Positions 1-9,268 are shown, counted from the first letter of the stretch. The stretch is 64,000 bases of DNA from Brachybacterium vulturis (GCF_002407185.1 NZ_CP023563.1:3224001-3288000); one strand, 5' to 3'. Numbers and translations are program-made. Notes: generated from the letters alone by a model not told the origin.

Positions 1-752
1 AACAGTCCGGCGGTGTCCCGCAGGTCCTGCTCCCGGCCGGCCGGGACCGCACGGGGCGACAGGCCCACGAGCTTGAACATGTTCGAGGTCAGCACGTTGG
101 CATTGGCGAAATGGGTGAGGGTTCCGGGGGTGTCGAAGACGTCGGCGCAGACCAGGGCCGCGGGCTTGGTGCCGTCCTCCCCCGGCGCCACGGCCCACTG
201 CGCCGCCGCCGAGACCTCCTGGCAGCTGGCCGCCAGACCCTCCCAGGCGGTGCGGAACGCGTCCAGATCCGCCTCGGCGCCGCGGACGGGCTCGGCGCGG
301 AACCAGTCGGCCAGAACCGCTGCGGTCCCCTGCGCCGATGCGGGCGCCCCCTCGAAGGCGGTCTCGATGTCGTCGCCGGTGAGGGCGAAGAAGTCCGGAT
401 CCGAGGGGCCGACCTCGGGGGCGGACGCGGCCCGCGCCAGAACGGTCCGGGACAGAGGGTCCGCGTACTCGGGATCGCCCCAGAAGGTGGTGCAGGCCGT
501 GCTCAGTCCGGCCGCGTCCTCGGCCTCCGGGGCCGCCGTGGGCGCGAGGCCCGACCCGGCGTCCGACGGGGACGGAGCTGATCCCTGCCCCGCGGCGCCG
601 CATCCGCCCAGCAGCACCGCCAGAGCCACCAGTGCCGGCCCGGTCGGGCCCGGGCCGCGGCGCCGCCGTCCGGGCCGTGAATGCCAGGAGCGGTGCTGCC
701 CGGACCTCTCGGTCCGTTCGGCAGCACCGCTCCTCGGAGTGGCTCGCGGCAC
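1..752 (-). CDS. putative lipoprotein, 3' end outside window
   Basis: I do not recognise the family. The minus-strand frame is open from just after the khpA stop to the window edge, so the C-terminus is missing. It encodes an arginine-rich n-region, a short hydrophobic stretch and a lipobox (LLGGCG, Cys codon at 600-602), then an acidic, Ala-rich domain with at least three more cysteines. This suggests a lipid-anchored protein outside the membrane. The start is uncertain: no ATG is available, and the GTG at 750-752 follows the khpA stop directly but places the strong hairpin at 686-734 inside the coding sequence. The rpsP-khpA neighbours are usually followed by rimM-trmD in actinobacteria; here that order is broken. 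Confidence 0.6.
   Translation of the reverse strand, partial: MPRATPRSGAAERTERSGQHRSWHSRPGRRRRGPGPTGPALVALAVLLGGCGAAGQGSAPSPSDAGSGLAPTAAPEAEDAAGLSTACTTFWGDPEYADPLSRTVLARAASAPEVGPSDPDFFALTGDDIETAFEGAPASAQGTAAVLADWFRAEPVRGAEADLDAFRTAWEGLAASCQEVSAAAQWAVAPGEDGTKPAALVCADVFDTPGTLTHFANANVLTSNMFKLVGLSPRAVPAGREQDLRDTAGL
686..734 (-). terminator. hairpin terminator of the rpsP-khpA operon
   Basis: Perfect 15-bp inverted repeat (686-700 with 720-734) around a second 6-bp stem (701-706 with 711-716). It lies 20 bases past the khpA stop. There is no T-run, as is common for high-GC actinobacterial terminators. It overlaps the only plausible start region of the next lipoprotein gene. Confidence 0.75.
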
Positions 753-753
753 C

Positions 754-996
754 TCAGCGCCGGTCGACGTCGACGATGTCGACCCGCACGTCATCATCCG
801 ACAGGGCGGCCGTCACCGTGCGCAGAGCGCGGGCGGTGCGACCGGACCGGCCGATCACTCGGCCGAGGTCGGCGGCGCCGACCCTGACCTCGAGCAGCGG
901 GCCGCGACGAGTGGACTTCTCGGTCACGGCCACGGCATCCGGATCATCGACGATGCCGCGGACGAGATGGTCGAGGGCGTCGGCGCGGGAGCTCAT
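754..996 (-). CDS. khpA: KH-domain RNA-binding protein KhpA
   Basis: Small single-KH-domain protein of the KhpA (YlqC) family, 80 residues, which binds RNA in the cytoplasm and in other Gram-positives pairs with KhpB. The KH signature is visible as GRVIGRSGRTARALRT (about residues 45-60), the GxxG RNA-binding loop being IGRSGR. The ATG at 994-996 is chosen because it follows the rpsP stop by one base and leaves a family-typical length; upstream sequence in this frame is low-complexity Arg/Pro, which is shadow of rpsP. It is the standard downstream partner of rpsP in actinobacteria. Confidence 0.87.
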   Translation of the reverse strand: MSSRADALDHLVRGIVDDPDAVAVTEKSTRRGPLLEVRVGAADLGRVIGRSGRTARALRTVTAALSDDDVRVDIVDVDRR

Positions 997-997
997 G

Positions 998-1477
998 TCA
1001 GGCCTCGTCGGTCGCCGCGGCGTCGGCGTCCTCGGTGGTCTCGCCCTCGGCCGGAGCCTCCTCGGAGCCAGCCTCGATCGCGGAGGACTCGGAGTCCTTC
1101 GTGGCCTTGGCCTTCTTCGCGCCCTCGCGGGATTCGGCGGCGGCCTTGTCGGCGTCGGCAATGAGCTCCTCGGCGGTCTTCTTCGCCCCGGAGCCCTTCA
1201 TCGAGCCGGCGGCGTCGCCCTCGCCCTTGAACTTCGCCCAGTCACCGGTGACCTTCAGCAGGGCGGTGACCTGCTCGGTCGGCTGGGCACCGACGCCGAG
1301 CCAGTACTGCGCACGCTCGGACTCGACCTCGATGAACGAGGGCTCCTCGGTGGGGTGGTACTGGCCGATCTGCTCGATCACGGCGCCGTCGCGCTTCTTG
1401 CGCGAATCGGCGACGACGATGCGGTAGTGCGGTGCACGGATCTTGCCCATGCGCTTCAGACGGATCTTGACAGCCAC
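998..1477 (-). CDS. rpsP: 30S ribosomal protein S16
   Basis: Small-subunit ribosomal protein S16. The N-terminal 80 residues carry the family signature ([11 protein letters not shown] at the start, then [16 protein letters not shown] and [10 protein letters not shown]). A GTG start at 1475-1477 is chosen because a GAAGGAG ribosome-binding site lies 8 bases upstream and it gives the canonical [10 protein letters not shown]-terminus. The protein has 159 residues, almost twice the bacterial norm of 80-90: after residue about 100 it continues as an Ala/Glu/Lys-rich, probably disordered tail. It is co-transcribed with khpA (1-base gap) and ended by the hairpin at 686-734. Confidence 0.97.
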   Translation of the reverse strand: MAVKIRLKRMGKIRAPHYRIVVADSRKKRDGAVIEQIGQYHPTEEPSFIEVESERAQYWLGVGAQPTEQVTALLKVTGDWAKFKGEGDAAGSMKGSGAKKTAEELIADADKAAAESREGAKKAKATKDSESSAIEAGSEEAPAEGETTEDADAAATDEA

Positions 1478-1739
1478 GTGGGTGGACTCTCCTTCAGGGA
1501 TGTTCGGGTGAGTCCCGCCGCAGCCTGTGGGGTCATGCGGGCGCTGACGGTCCTCGGGGTGTCGCGCACGGACGGGTAGAGGGCCGGTCCGTGCACATAC
1601 AGGGACTGAGTATGCCAGGCGAAGCGCCCCCGGCACCAGCCGCGAGCATGTGCACCAGGGCACACGCGACGCCGGGCCCGGTGCGCCGGGCCGGTCGGGC
1701 GGAGCCGGGCCGGCCGTGCGCGGCCGCTCCCCGGAGCGT

Positions 1740-2864
1740 TCAGGCGACGATCCGCCCTCCCAGCACGACGTGGCTCCGCTCGCGCAGGGCGCGATGGTCC
1801 GGGCGCGGGTCACGGGGCAGGACCACCAGATCGGCCGGGGCCCCGTCCTCCAGACCGGGCACCCGCAGGAATCGACGGGCCGCCCAGGTCGCGGCGTCCA
1901 GGATGGTGAGGGCGTCGAGCCCCGCCCGCGCGAACTCGTCCAGTTCGTCATGGATGATGCCGTGGCCGAGCACTCCCCCGGCGTCGGTGCCCACCAGCAG
2001 CTGCACCCCGGCGTCATGCGCGTCGCGGGTGCGCTGATACCGGGCTGCCCGGAGGCGACGCATATGCGCGGCGTAGTCGGGGAACTTCGTGGCCCCCTGG
2101 CTCGCATAGCTCTCGAACTCGCCGACGTTGACCAGCGTGGAGACCACGGGGACACCGGCCTCGGCGGCACGGATGATCGTCTCGTCGGTGAGTCCGGTGG
2201 CGTGCTCGAGGCAGTCGAATCCGGCATCGAGGGCGAGCGGCAGGGTCGATTCATCGAAGGTGTGGGTCGTGATCCGGGCCCCCGCATGATGGGCGGCGCG
2301 GGCTGCGGCCTGGAAGTCCTCGGCCTCCCAGCACGGGGTGAGGTCACCGACGTCGCGGTCGATCCAATCGCCCACCAGCTTCACCCAGCCGTCTCCCCGC
2401 TCTGCTTGCCGGATCACGGCCGCCGGGAGCTGCTCGGGTTCCAGCTCGTCGGCGTATCCGCGCAGGTAGCGGCGGGTGCGGGCGAGGTGGCGGCCGCAGC
2501 GGATCAGGCGCGGCAGATCGGACTGCCGCTGCAGCGGCGAGGTGTCGGTGATCGAGCCGGCATCCCGGATCAGCAGCACGCCGGTGTCCCGGTTCGTCAA
2601 CGCCTGCTCTCGTGCGGTCTCCAGGGTGGTGCCCCCTCCGCCGTCGCCGATCCCGAGGTGGCAGTGCAGGTCCGCGAGGCCCGGGATCACGTAGCCGTCG
2701 ATCTCCTGCGTCTCGGTGCCCGCCGGCAGCTCAGGACGGCCGTGATGGATCCGCCCGTCGACCACCCAGGCGTCGAGGAGCTCCTGGTCGGGGCCGAGCA
2801 GGACCGGACCGCGCAGATGGAGGACGGGGTCCTGCTGAGCAGTGGACGTCCGGGCGGCACTCAT
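1740..2864 (-). CDS. metal-dependent amidohydrolase family protein
   Basis: Amidohydrolase-superfamily enzyme of 374 residues, predicted cytoplasmic. The N-terminal small beta domain leads into [10 protein letters not shown] (His-x-His metal pair, residues about 67-69). Further metal or catalytic positions are suggested by the central Lys in GWVKLVGDW, by ITTHTFDE and LEHATG, and by GTDAGG near residue 300. It ends with the returning beta domain ([10 protein letters not shown]). The best-resembled members are imidazolonepropionase-like hydrolases, but the substrate cannot be told from sequence. It stands alone between rpsP and ffh; the 260 bases between it and rpsP show no gene and should hold the rpsP promoter. 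Confidence 0.9.
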   Translation of the reverse strand: MSAARTSTAQQDPVLHLRGPVLLGPDQELLDAWVVDGRIHHGRPELPAGTETQEIDGYVIPGLADLHCHLGIGDGGGGTTLETAREQALTNRDTGVLLIRDAGSITDTSPLQRQSDLPRLIRCGRHLARTRRYLRGYADELEPEQLPAAVIRQAERGDGWVKLVGDWIDRDVGDLTPCWEAEDFQAAARAAHHAGARITTHTFDESTLPLALDAGFDCLEHATGLTDETIIRAAEAGVPVVSTLVNVGEFESYASQGATKFPDYAAHMRRLRAARYQRTRDAHDAGVQLLVGTDAGGVLGHGIIHDELDEFARAGLDALTILDAATWAARRFLRVPGLEDGAPADLVVLPRDPRPDHRALRERSHVVLGGRIVA

Positions 2865-2940
2865 GGCTCCGAGCCTATCCGGGACAGGGTGCCGGATCAG
2901 AGGTCTTCACCGCAGTTCTCGGCCCGCGGCACCGGAGTTC

Positions 2941-2979
2941 GTCGACGGCCTCTTCCAGGATGTGGAAGCTGCCCTCGAC
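2941..2979. repeat. 39-bp composite palindrome, copy 1
   Basis: Pattern GTCGAC, 5 bases, CTTCCA, 5 bases, TGGAAG, 6 bases, TCGAC. The inner arms (2952-2957 and 2963-2968) are perfect and the outer GTCGA/TCGAC arms also pair. Copy 2 starts exactly 255 bp further on. Function unknown. Confidence 0.6.
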
Positions 2980-3195
2980 CCGCACGGTCGTCGGAGTCCG
3001 GCCGCGGAGCGAGCGCGACGGTGGATGATCTCCTCGACGCGGAGAGCGAGGTCCTGCGGTCGGTGGAGATCTGCCGTGGAGGAACGGTCGGTCGGCACCG
3101 CCGGCGCCGTCACCCGTGATCCCGTGATCGCCGGCGACCTGCCGACCGTCGTGCGCCGCCCGCAGAAGCCTGCGGCCCGCCTCGACATCAGGTTG

Positions 3196-3234
3196 GTCGA
3201 CAGGGTGTTCCAAGCTCTGGAACGTTTCGTCGAT
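3196..3234. repeat. 39-bp composite palindrome, copy 2
   Basis: Pattern GTCGAC, 5 bases, GTTCCA, 5 bases, TGGAAC, 6 bases, TCGAT. The inner arms (3207-3212 and 3218-3223) are perfect. Length and spacing are identical to copy 1, although the spacer bases differ, so the symmetry rather than the sequence is conserved. Confidence 0.6.
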
Positions 3235-3307
3235 CACAAGGACTCCGCGCGGAACGCGAAGGTGGCCGGGCAGCGCGGGGAACGAGCTCGCCCTCCCGCG
3301 GCGCGGG

Positions 3308-4903
3308 TCACTTGCCGCCGAGGAGCTTCTGCATCTCCGGCGGGAGCTGGTTGGGGTCGAAGTCCGACAGGTCCGGCTGGCCGGCCTGCTGGGCACCGCC
3401 GCCGAAGGCAGAACCGCCCTGGCCGCCCGCGGTCGCCTTCTTCGCGGCCTCGGCCTGCTCGCGTGCGGCCTTGGCGGGATTCTTGGACTTGGACTTCTTG
3501 ACCTGCTTCTGCGGGGCCTGCTTGCCGCGGGACTTCTTGCCCATGCCCATGCCGGGGCCGCCGGGCATCCCGGGCATGCCGCCGCCGGCACCACCCGCCA
3601 TGCCTCTGCCCATCGACCGCATCATGGTCTGGGCCTGCTTGAACCGCTCCAGCAGCTGGTTGATCTGCTGGACGCTGGTGCCGGAGCCCTTGGCGATGCG
3701 GTTGCGGCGCGAGCCGTTGATGACCTTGGGGTTGGTGCGCTCCTCGGGCGTCATCGAACGGATGATCGCCTCGACCTTGCCGATCTCGGCCTCGTCGAAG
3801 TTCTCCAGGGCCTCGCGATGCTGGCCCATGTTCGGCAGCATCCCGAGCATCTTCTTGATGTTGCCCATGTTCTTGAGCTGCTGCATCTGGGACAGGAAGT
3901 CGTCGAGGGTGAAGTCCTCGCCGGAGGCCAGCTTCGCGGCGGCCTTCTCGGCCTCCTCCTGGTCGAACGCCTTCTCGGCCTGCTCGATCAGGGTGAGCAC
4001 GTCACCCATGTCGAGGATGCGGTTGGCCATGCGATCCGGATGGAAGCGCTCGAACTCGTCGAGGCTCTCACCGGTGGAGGCGAACAGGATCGGCCGCTGG
4101 GTCACGCCGGTGATGGACAGCGCGGCACCGCCGCGGGCATCGCCGTCGAGCTTGGAGAGCACCACGCCGGTGAAGCCGACGCCGTCACGGAAGGCCTCGG
4201 CGACGCGGGCGGCGTCCTGGCCGATCATCGCGTCGACCACGAACAGGGTCTCGTCGGGATCGACGGCGTCGCGGATGTTCCGCGCCTGCTCCATCATCTC
4301 CTCGTCGATGCCGAGGCGACCGGCGGTGTCGACGATGACCACGTCGTGCTGCTGGAACTGCGCGGTCGAGACACCGTTCATCGCCACCAGCACCGGGTCG
4401 CCCACACCGTTGCCCGGCTCGGGCGCGAACACCGGCACCCCGGCGCGCTCGCCGACGACCTGCAGCTGGGTCACGGCGTTGGGGCGCTGGAGGTCGGCGG
4501 CGACCAGCAAGGGGGTGTGCCCCTGGGACTTCATCCACGTCGCCAGCTTGCCGGCGAGGGTGGTCTTGCCGGCGCCCTGGAGGCCGGCCAGCATGATGAC
4601 GGTGGGCGGATTCTTGGCGAAGTGGAGCTCACCGGTGGCGCCGCCGAGCACCTCGACCAGCTCGTCGTTGACGATCTTGACGACCTGCTGGGCAGGATTG
4701 AGCGCTTTGGAGACCTCTTCGCCCAGGGCCCGCTCGCGGACCCGGCCGGTGAACTCGCGCACCACCGAGACGGCGACGTCGGCGTCGAGCAGGGCACGGC
4801 GGATCTCGCGGATCGTCTTGTCGACGTCCGCTTCGGTGAGGCGGCCATGGCCGCGCAGACCCTTCAGCGATGCTGTGATGCGATCGGAGAGGTTGTTGAA
4901 CAC
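3308..4903 (-). CDS. ffh: signal recognition particle protein Ffh
   Basis: GTPase subunit of the signal recognition particle, which binds signal sequences of nascent membrane proteins together with 4.5S RNA and docks with FtsY. N domain residues 1-95; G domain with P-loop GLQGAGKTT (about 107-115), DTAGR (about 192) and SKLDGDARGG (about 250-259); M domain from about 330, with SMTPEER, the RNA-binding NGSRRNRIAKGSGTS and a Met/Gly-rich tail, then a Lys-rich C-terminus. At 531 residues it is of usual actinobacterial length. The start MFNNLSDRI is canonical. Its receptor gene ftsY lies 4.6 kb upstream on the same strand. Confidence 0.98.
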   Translation of the reverse strand: MFNNLSDRITASLKGLRGHGRLTEADVDKTIREIRRALLDADVAVSVVREFTGRVRERALGEEVSKALNPAQQVVKIVNDELVEVLGGATGELHFAKNPPTVIMLAGLQGAGKTTLAGKLATWMKSQGHTPLLVAADLQRPNAVTQLQVVGERAGVPVFAPEPGNGVGDPVLVAMNGVSTAQFQQHDVVIVDTAGRLGIDEEMMEQARNIRDAVDPDETLFVVDAMIGQDAARVAEAFRDGVGFTGVVLSKLDGDARGGAALSITGVTQRPILFASTGESLDEFERFHPDRMANRILDMGDVLTLIEQAEKAFDQEEAEKAAAKLASGEDFTLDDFLSQMQQLKNMGNIKKMLGMLPNMGQHREALENFDEAEIGKVEAIIRSMTPEERTNPKVINGSRRNRIAKGSGTSVQQINQLLERFKQAQTMMRSMGRGMAGGAGGGMPGMPGGPGMGMGKKSRGKQAPQKQVKKSKSKNPAKAAREQAEAAKKATAGGQGGSAFGGGAQQAGQPDLSDFDPNQLPPEMQKLLGGK

Positions 4904-5056
4904 GAAGCGCTTCCCCTTGGTCGTATGGACCGCATCAGTGTAGTGCGCCGGAGGCGGTCACCCCAGGATGCGCGGTCAGACCCACAGGAGAGAACCGCCA
5001 CCCCGCCCGGTGCGCCCCCTCCGGCCGGCCGAGCTCGCCCCCGCCGGCCACCTCAC

Positions 5057-7402
5057 TCAGGTCTCGGCGGCCTCCATCAGCGCCGCCACGATCCTGCCCG
5101 TGGCGGGCGGATCCAGTGCGCGGCCGTGCTGGTCGGTGAGGTAGAGCACGTCCACGGCCCGACGGCCCAGCGTCATCACGTGCGCACTGCGCACCTGCAT
5201 GCCGTGCAGGGTGATCACCTCGGCCACATCGGCCAGCAGGCTGGGGCGGTTGCGGGCGTTGACCTGGACCACGGTCGCCTCCCGGGACGCGCCGGGCAGC
5301 AGCGTCACCACCGGGGTGTCCTCGGTGGTGCGAGGCGGGAGCGCGGCCGGCAGCTCGAGCACGCGGGCGTCGGCCCGGTCGCGGTGGGCGAGCTCGCGCT
5401 CCAGCGCCGTGCGCAGCACCGAGGGATGGGGCAGGTCGGCGGGTGCGGCCGCGACCCACCAGGTGTTCACGGCGATCCCGTCGCCGGTGGTGACCACGGC
5501 GCTGTGCACGTCCAGCCGCAGCCGCACCAGCACCCTCGCCATCGCCGCGAACACTCCGGCGCCGTCCGGGGCGCCCAGGCAGATCTGGGAGATCGGCTCG
5601 GCCTCGAGGTGCGCGGGGTAGAGCACCTGCGCGCTGCCGGTGCGGCGCACCGCGGCCCGCACCGTCTCCTGGGCCGAGCGCTGCGGGGCGAGCCGGGTGC
5701 GCGGGGCGGGGGCGGTGCCGCTGAGGGCGGAGCGGGCCAGCGAGGTGAGGTGGTCGACGAGATCGGTGCGCCAGGTGGACCAGGCCGCGGGACCGGCGGC
5801 GATCGCGTCGGCCTCGGTGAGGGCGCGCAGCAGCTCGAGGGTCCCCAGGTCCTGGTCGACGGCATGCAGCAGGTCCCGCAGGGTCGCGGGGTCGGCGAGG
5901 TCGCGGCCGGTGGCGAGGTCGACGAGGGTGAGGTGCTCGCGCACGAGCGTCGCGACGGTGCGGGCGTCGTCCGCCTCGACGCCGAGGTGGAGCGCGGCCG
6001 CCTCGGCGAGCGCGGCGCCCTCGGCCGCATGGTCCCGGGCGCCGGCGCGCTTGCCGAGATCGTGGAGCAGGGCGGCGAGCAGCAGCAGGTCGGGGCGGCT
6101 GACCCGGGCCAGGAAGCGCTGCGCCTCGAGCACGGTCTCGATCTGGTGGCGGTCCACGGTGAAGCGGTGCACGGCGGAGCGCTGGGGTCGGTTGCGGATC
6201 TCCTCCCAGCCCGGCACCCAGCGGGCCACGATCCCCTTCACGTCGAGTGCCTCGTAGGTGTCGGCGAGGTGCTCGCCGGCGAGCGCGTCGACCAGCACGT
6301 CGCGCTGGGCCGGGCCGAGGGTGCCGATGGGCGCCTGCGCCATGCGGGCGAGGGTGGCGGCCGACAGCGGCAGCCCGGTGGTGGCGGCATGGCGGACCGC
6401 CGCGACGTCCCGCAGCGGGTCCGTGGAGTCGGGATCGACGGAGACCTCGCCGGTCTGCACCAGCACGCCGTGGGCCAGGCGCTGCAGGGCGGGACGGCGG
6501 GCGGTGCCGGCGCCGCGGGTGGCGGAGCCGCCGGGGGCCAGCCCCGCCTCGGCGGCGCGCACCGCACGGTGCAGCTCCCAGGTCACCGCGCGGGCGGCAT
6601 CGGCCAGCACCCGGTGGTGCTCGTCGGCGGTGGCGTGGCCGGTCAGGGCTGCGACCGCCTCCTGGTCGGCGCGGCGCAGCCGGGTGCCGGAGGTGCCGGT
6701 GACGGCCTGCAGCGCGTCGCGGGCATCGCGCAGGACGGTCGCGGCGGCATCGACCACGGCGTGGTCGTGGTCGGCCAGCCAGCTCTCGGCGAGGGCGCGG
6801 ATCACGGTGATGTCCCGCAGCCCGCCGCGGTCGGACTTCAGGTTCGGCTCCGAGGAGTGGGCGAGGGAGCCGTAGCGGCGCTGCCGGTCGGTCGCGAGGG
6901 CCGCCAGCTCCCCCACTCGGCGCCTCGCCTCCCGGCGCCACTGGATGCGCACCCGGGCGGCGGTGTCCTGGACCAGCTGCGCGTCCCCGGCGATCAGGCG
7001 CAGATCCAGCAGTGAGATCGCCGCCCGCAGATCCGTCCGGGCGACGTCCGCGCACTCCGCGGGGCTGCGCACCGCATGGTCCAGGGAGGTGCCGGAGTCC
7101 CAGATCGGGTACCACAGGGCCGTGGCGAGCTGCTCGGCGCGCTCCGCGTGGACCTGCGCGGGGTCGAGCAGCAGCACCAGGTCCAGGTCGCTCGCCGGTC
7201 CCAGGGAGCGGCGACCCAGGGAGCCGATGGCGGCCAATGCGGCGCCCTGCGCGGGGCCTTCGGCCCTCCCCCACAGTGTGCGCAGCCAGTCGTCCACCAG
7301 GTCGGACTGGGCGCGGCGGCGGGAGGGGCCGACGGTGGGGTCCGCGAAGCCCTCGTGGAGCACCTGGGTGATCCGTCGGGCCGCGAGCGGGTCAGAGGGC
7401 AT
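5057..7402 (-). CDS. glnD: PII nucleotidyltransferase GlnD
   Basis: Bifunctional nucleotidyltransferase/hydrolase that modifies the PII protein according to nitrogen status; actinobacterial members adenylylate PII. Nucleotidyltransferase motif GSLGRRSLGPASDLDLV at about residues 60-76 (Gly-Ser and the Asp-x-Asp metal pair), HD-domain motif LLHDLGKR at about 446-452 for the reverse reaction, and two C-terminal ACT domains that sense glutamine (about 640-781). Length is 781 residues. The ATG at 7400-7402 is chosen because it gives MPSDPLAARR and overlaps the glnB end by 11 bases, implying translational coupling. Last gene of the amtB-glnB-glnD operon. Confidence 0.94.
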   Translation of the reverse strand: MPSDPLAARRITQVLHEGFADPTVGPSRRRAQSDLVDDWLRTLWGRAEGPAQGAALAAIGSLGRRSLGPASDLDLVLLLDPAQVHAERAEQLATALWYPIWDSGTSLDHAVRSPAECADVARTDLRAAISLLDLRLIAGDAQLVQDTAARVRIQWRREARRRVGELAALATDRQRRYGSLAHSSEPNLKSDRGGLRDITVIRALAESWLADHDHAVVDAAATVLRDARDALQAVTGTSGTRLRRADQEAVAALTGHATADEHHRVLADAARAVTWELHRAVRAAEAGLAPGGSATRGAGTARRPALQRLAHGVLVQTGEVSVDPDSTDPLRDVAAVRHAATTGLPLSAATLARMAQAPIGTLGPAQRDVLVDALAGEHLADTYEALDVKGIVARWVPGWEEIRNRPQRSAVHRFTVDRHQIETVLEAQRFLARVSRPDLLLLAALLHDLGKRAGARDHAAEGAALAEAAALHLGVEADDARTVATLVREHLTLVDLATGRDLADPATLRDLLHAVDQDLGTLELLRALTEADAIAAGPAAWSTWRTDLVDHLTSLARSALSGTAPAPRTRLAPQRSAQETVRAAVRRTGSAQVLYPAHLEAEPISQICLGAPDGAGVFAAMARVLVRLRLDVHSAVVTTGDGIAVNTWWVAAAPADLPHPSVLRTALERELAHRDRADARVLELPAALPPRTTEDTPVVTLLPGASREATVVQVNARNRPSLLADVAEVITLHGMQVRSAHVMTLGRRAVDVLYLTDQHGRALDPPATGRIVAALMEAAET

Positions 7403-7730
7403 CCGCCCCCCGTTCGCCGGTGCGGACCCGGACCACAGTGCCGACGTCGCTGCTCCACACCTTGCCGTCCCCGATCCGTCCGCTGCGCGCGGTGGCGACG
7501 ACGAGATCGATGACCGCCTCCTCGTCCTCCTCGCGGGCGAGGATCTCGAGTCTGAGCTTGGGGATGGTGTCGATCCGGTACTCGGCACCCCGGTACACCT
7601 CGGTGTGCCCGCCCTGCCGGCCGAAGCCGGCGACCTCGGTGACGGTGAGCCCGGTGATCCCGTATTCGCGCAGGGCATCGGCGACCGGCTGGAGGGCATG
7701 GGGCTGGATGATCGCGGTGATGAGCTTCAT
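7392..7730 (-). CDS. glnB: nitrogen regulatory protein PII
   Basis: Trimeric PII signal protein of 112 residues. It binds ATP/ADP and 2-oxoglutarate and controls AmtB and nitrogen metabolism. The start MKLITAIIQPHAL, the T-loop GGHTEVYRGAEY with the modifiable Tyr51, and the B-loop TARSGRIGDGKVW are all present. The ATG at 7728-7730 overlaps the amtB stop (ATGA). Its position between amtB and glnD fits the pairing of channel, signal protein and modifying enzyme; it could be called glnK on context. Confidence 0.97.
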   Translation of the reverse strand: MKLITAIIQPHALQPVADALREYGITGLTVTEVAGFGRQGGHTEVYRGAEYRIDTIPKLRLEILAREEDEEAVIDLVVATARSGRIGDGKVWSSDVGTVVRVRTGERGADAL

Positions 7731-9127
7731 CGGTTCTCTCCTGCGGTGAGCGGGCGGGCGGCGTCCGCGGCGGAGGGGACCGTCCCGGCATCGGCCGGGA
7801 GGGAGCTGCGCGGCTCGGGGCCGGTGGTGCGGGGCGAGAAGGACTCGGGCCGGACGTGCGGGGACCGCTCCCGTCGGGCGGCGAGAGCACCGCCCAGATC
7901 GTAACCGGCCTCGGCGTGCTGGGAGATGTCGATCCCGGCGAGCTCCTGGTCCTCGGGGATCCTCCAGCCCATCGTGTGCTGGAGCGCCAGGGCGATCACC
8001 GCCGTGAGCACACCGGAGAAGAGCATCGCCGCCAGGGCGACCAGGACCTGCACGGCCAGGAGGGAGAACCCGCCGCCGAGCAGCAGCCCCCCGTCCGCCG
8101 CGAGGACACCGATGCCCACGGTGCCGACGAGCCCGCCGACCAGGTGCACCCCGACCACGTCGAGGGAGTCGTCGATGCCCAGACGGTGCTTCAGGCCCAC
8201 GGCGAGAGCGCAGGCCAGGCCCGCGGCCCCGCCGAGGACGATCGAGGTCGACGGGGTCAGCGCCGCGGCCGCCGGGGTGATCGCGACCAGTCCCGCCACG
8301 ACGCCGGAGGCCATGCCCAGCGAGGTGACGTGGGAGTCCCGCACGCGCTCCACCAGTGCCCAGGCGAGCATCGCCCCGGCCGTGGCGACGGTCGTGTTGA
8401 CCCAGGCCAGGCCCGCAGTGCCATCGGCCGTCCCGGCGCTGCCGGCATTGAAACCGAACCAGCCGAACCACAGCAGCGCGGCCCCCAGCATCACCAGCGG
8501 CAGGTTGTGGGGCTTCATCGGCTGGCTGCCGAAGCCCTTGCGGGCGCCGACGACGAGGGCGAGCACCAGCCCGGCGACGCCGGCGTTGATGTGCACGACG
8601 GTGCCGCCGGCGAAGTCGACGGGCTCCGCGATCGCGGCGAAGGGGCCGTCGCCGCCGAGCAGCCCGCCGCCCCAGACCATGTGGGCGAGCGGGGCGTAGA
8701 CGACGAGCACCCAGATGGCCGCGAACACCAGCCAGGTGCCGAGCTTGACCCGGTCGGCGATCGCCCCGGAGATCAGAGCGGTGGAGATGATGGCGAAGGT
8801 CATCTGGAATCCGGCGGCGACCAGGAACGGGACGCCGCTGCCGGCGAGCAGCGACTCCTCGTCGGTGCCGGTCAGCCCGAGGTGCTGCAGCGGGTGGCCC
8901 AGGACTCCGCCGAGGTCGTCGCCGAAGGCGATCGAGTACCCGGCCAGGGTCCAGGCGACCGCGACCACCGCCATCGCCCCGAAGGACATCAGCATCATGT
9001 TCAGCACGGTGCGGGCGCGCACCATACCGCCGTAGAAGAGGGACAGGCCGGGGGTCATGAGCAGCACCAGGGCCGCGCTGGTGAGGATCCAGGCGGTGGC
9101 TCCGGTGTCGAGGTCGAAGGGCTCCAT
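7727..9127 (-). CDS. amtB: ammonium transporter AmtB
   Basis: Ammonium channel of the Amt/Rh family in the cytoplasmic membrane, 466 residues with about eleven hydrophobic segments. The family signature DFAGGTVVHINAGVAGLVLA contains the first pore histidine, and the second lies in the later LDVVGVHLVGG. The N-terminus (MEPFDLDTGATAW) shows the periplasmic start usual in Gram-positives. A charged C-terminal tail of about 65 residues follows the last helix and can contact PII. It heads the operon with glnB and glnD; a GlnR-like site lies about 130 bases upstream (9253-9268). Confidence 0.97.
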   Translation of the reverse strand: MEPFDLDTGATAWILTSAALVLLMTPGLSLFYGGMVRARTVLNMMLMSFGAMAVVAVAWTLAGYSIAFGDDLGGVLGHPLQHLGLTGTDEESLLAGSGVPFLVAAGFQMTFAIISTALISGAIADRVKLGTWLVFAAIWVLVVYAPLAHMVWGGGLLGGDGPFAAIAEPVDFAGGTVVHINAGVAGLVLALVVGARKGFGSQPMKPHNLPLVMLGAALLWFGWFGFNAGSAGTADGTAGLAWVNTTVATAGAMLAWALVERVRDSHVTSLGMASGVVAGLVAITPAAAALTPSTSIVLGGAAGLACALAVGLKHRLGIDDSLDVVGVHLVGGLVGTVGIGVLAADGGLLLGGGFSLLAVQVLVALAAMLFSGVLTAVIALALQHTMGWRIPEDQELAGIDISQHAEAGYDLGGALAARRERSPHVRPESFSPRTTGPEPRSSLPADAGTVPSAADAARPLTAGENR

Positions 9128-9252
9128 GGCAGCTCCTGGAGGGAGGAGGGCCGGTCCGGGTGCGAGGTCCTCGGCCCCGGACCGAACGGCCGTGCGGGCC
9201 GTGGCCTCATGGTGCGTCCGCGCGGTGCGAACACCTCGACCGAGGTGCCGCC

Positions 9253-9268
9253 GTGACCGTTCCGTGAC
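9253..9268. promoter_or_regulatory. possible GlnR box upstream of amtB
   Basis: GTGAC, 6 bases, GTGAC inside a larger direct repeat CCGTGACC at 9251-9258 and 9262-9269. It matches the GTnAC-n6-GnnAC layout described for actinobacterial GlnR half-sites. Support is spacing plus the nitrogen-control context; the motif is short. Confidence 0.35.

Larger units (their letters stand above)
2865..3307. other. 443-bp gap between ffh and amidohydrolase
   Basis: No convincing gene on either strand. The frames that are open here are Arg/Pro-rich and shift relative to each other. The gap holds two 39-bp dyad elements (2941-2979 and 3196-3234), listed separately, whose flanks also resemble one another weakly at the protein level. 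It may be a decayed gene with two repeats or a regulatory region; no terminator for ffh is evident. Confidence 0.5.

Noticed and set aside
2875..3594. Minus-strand open frame overlapping the end of ffh
   Set aside because: The upstream part is an ffh shadow and the rest is Arg/Pro-rich with frame changes; kept only as a possible decayed gene in the gap note.
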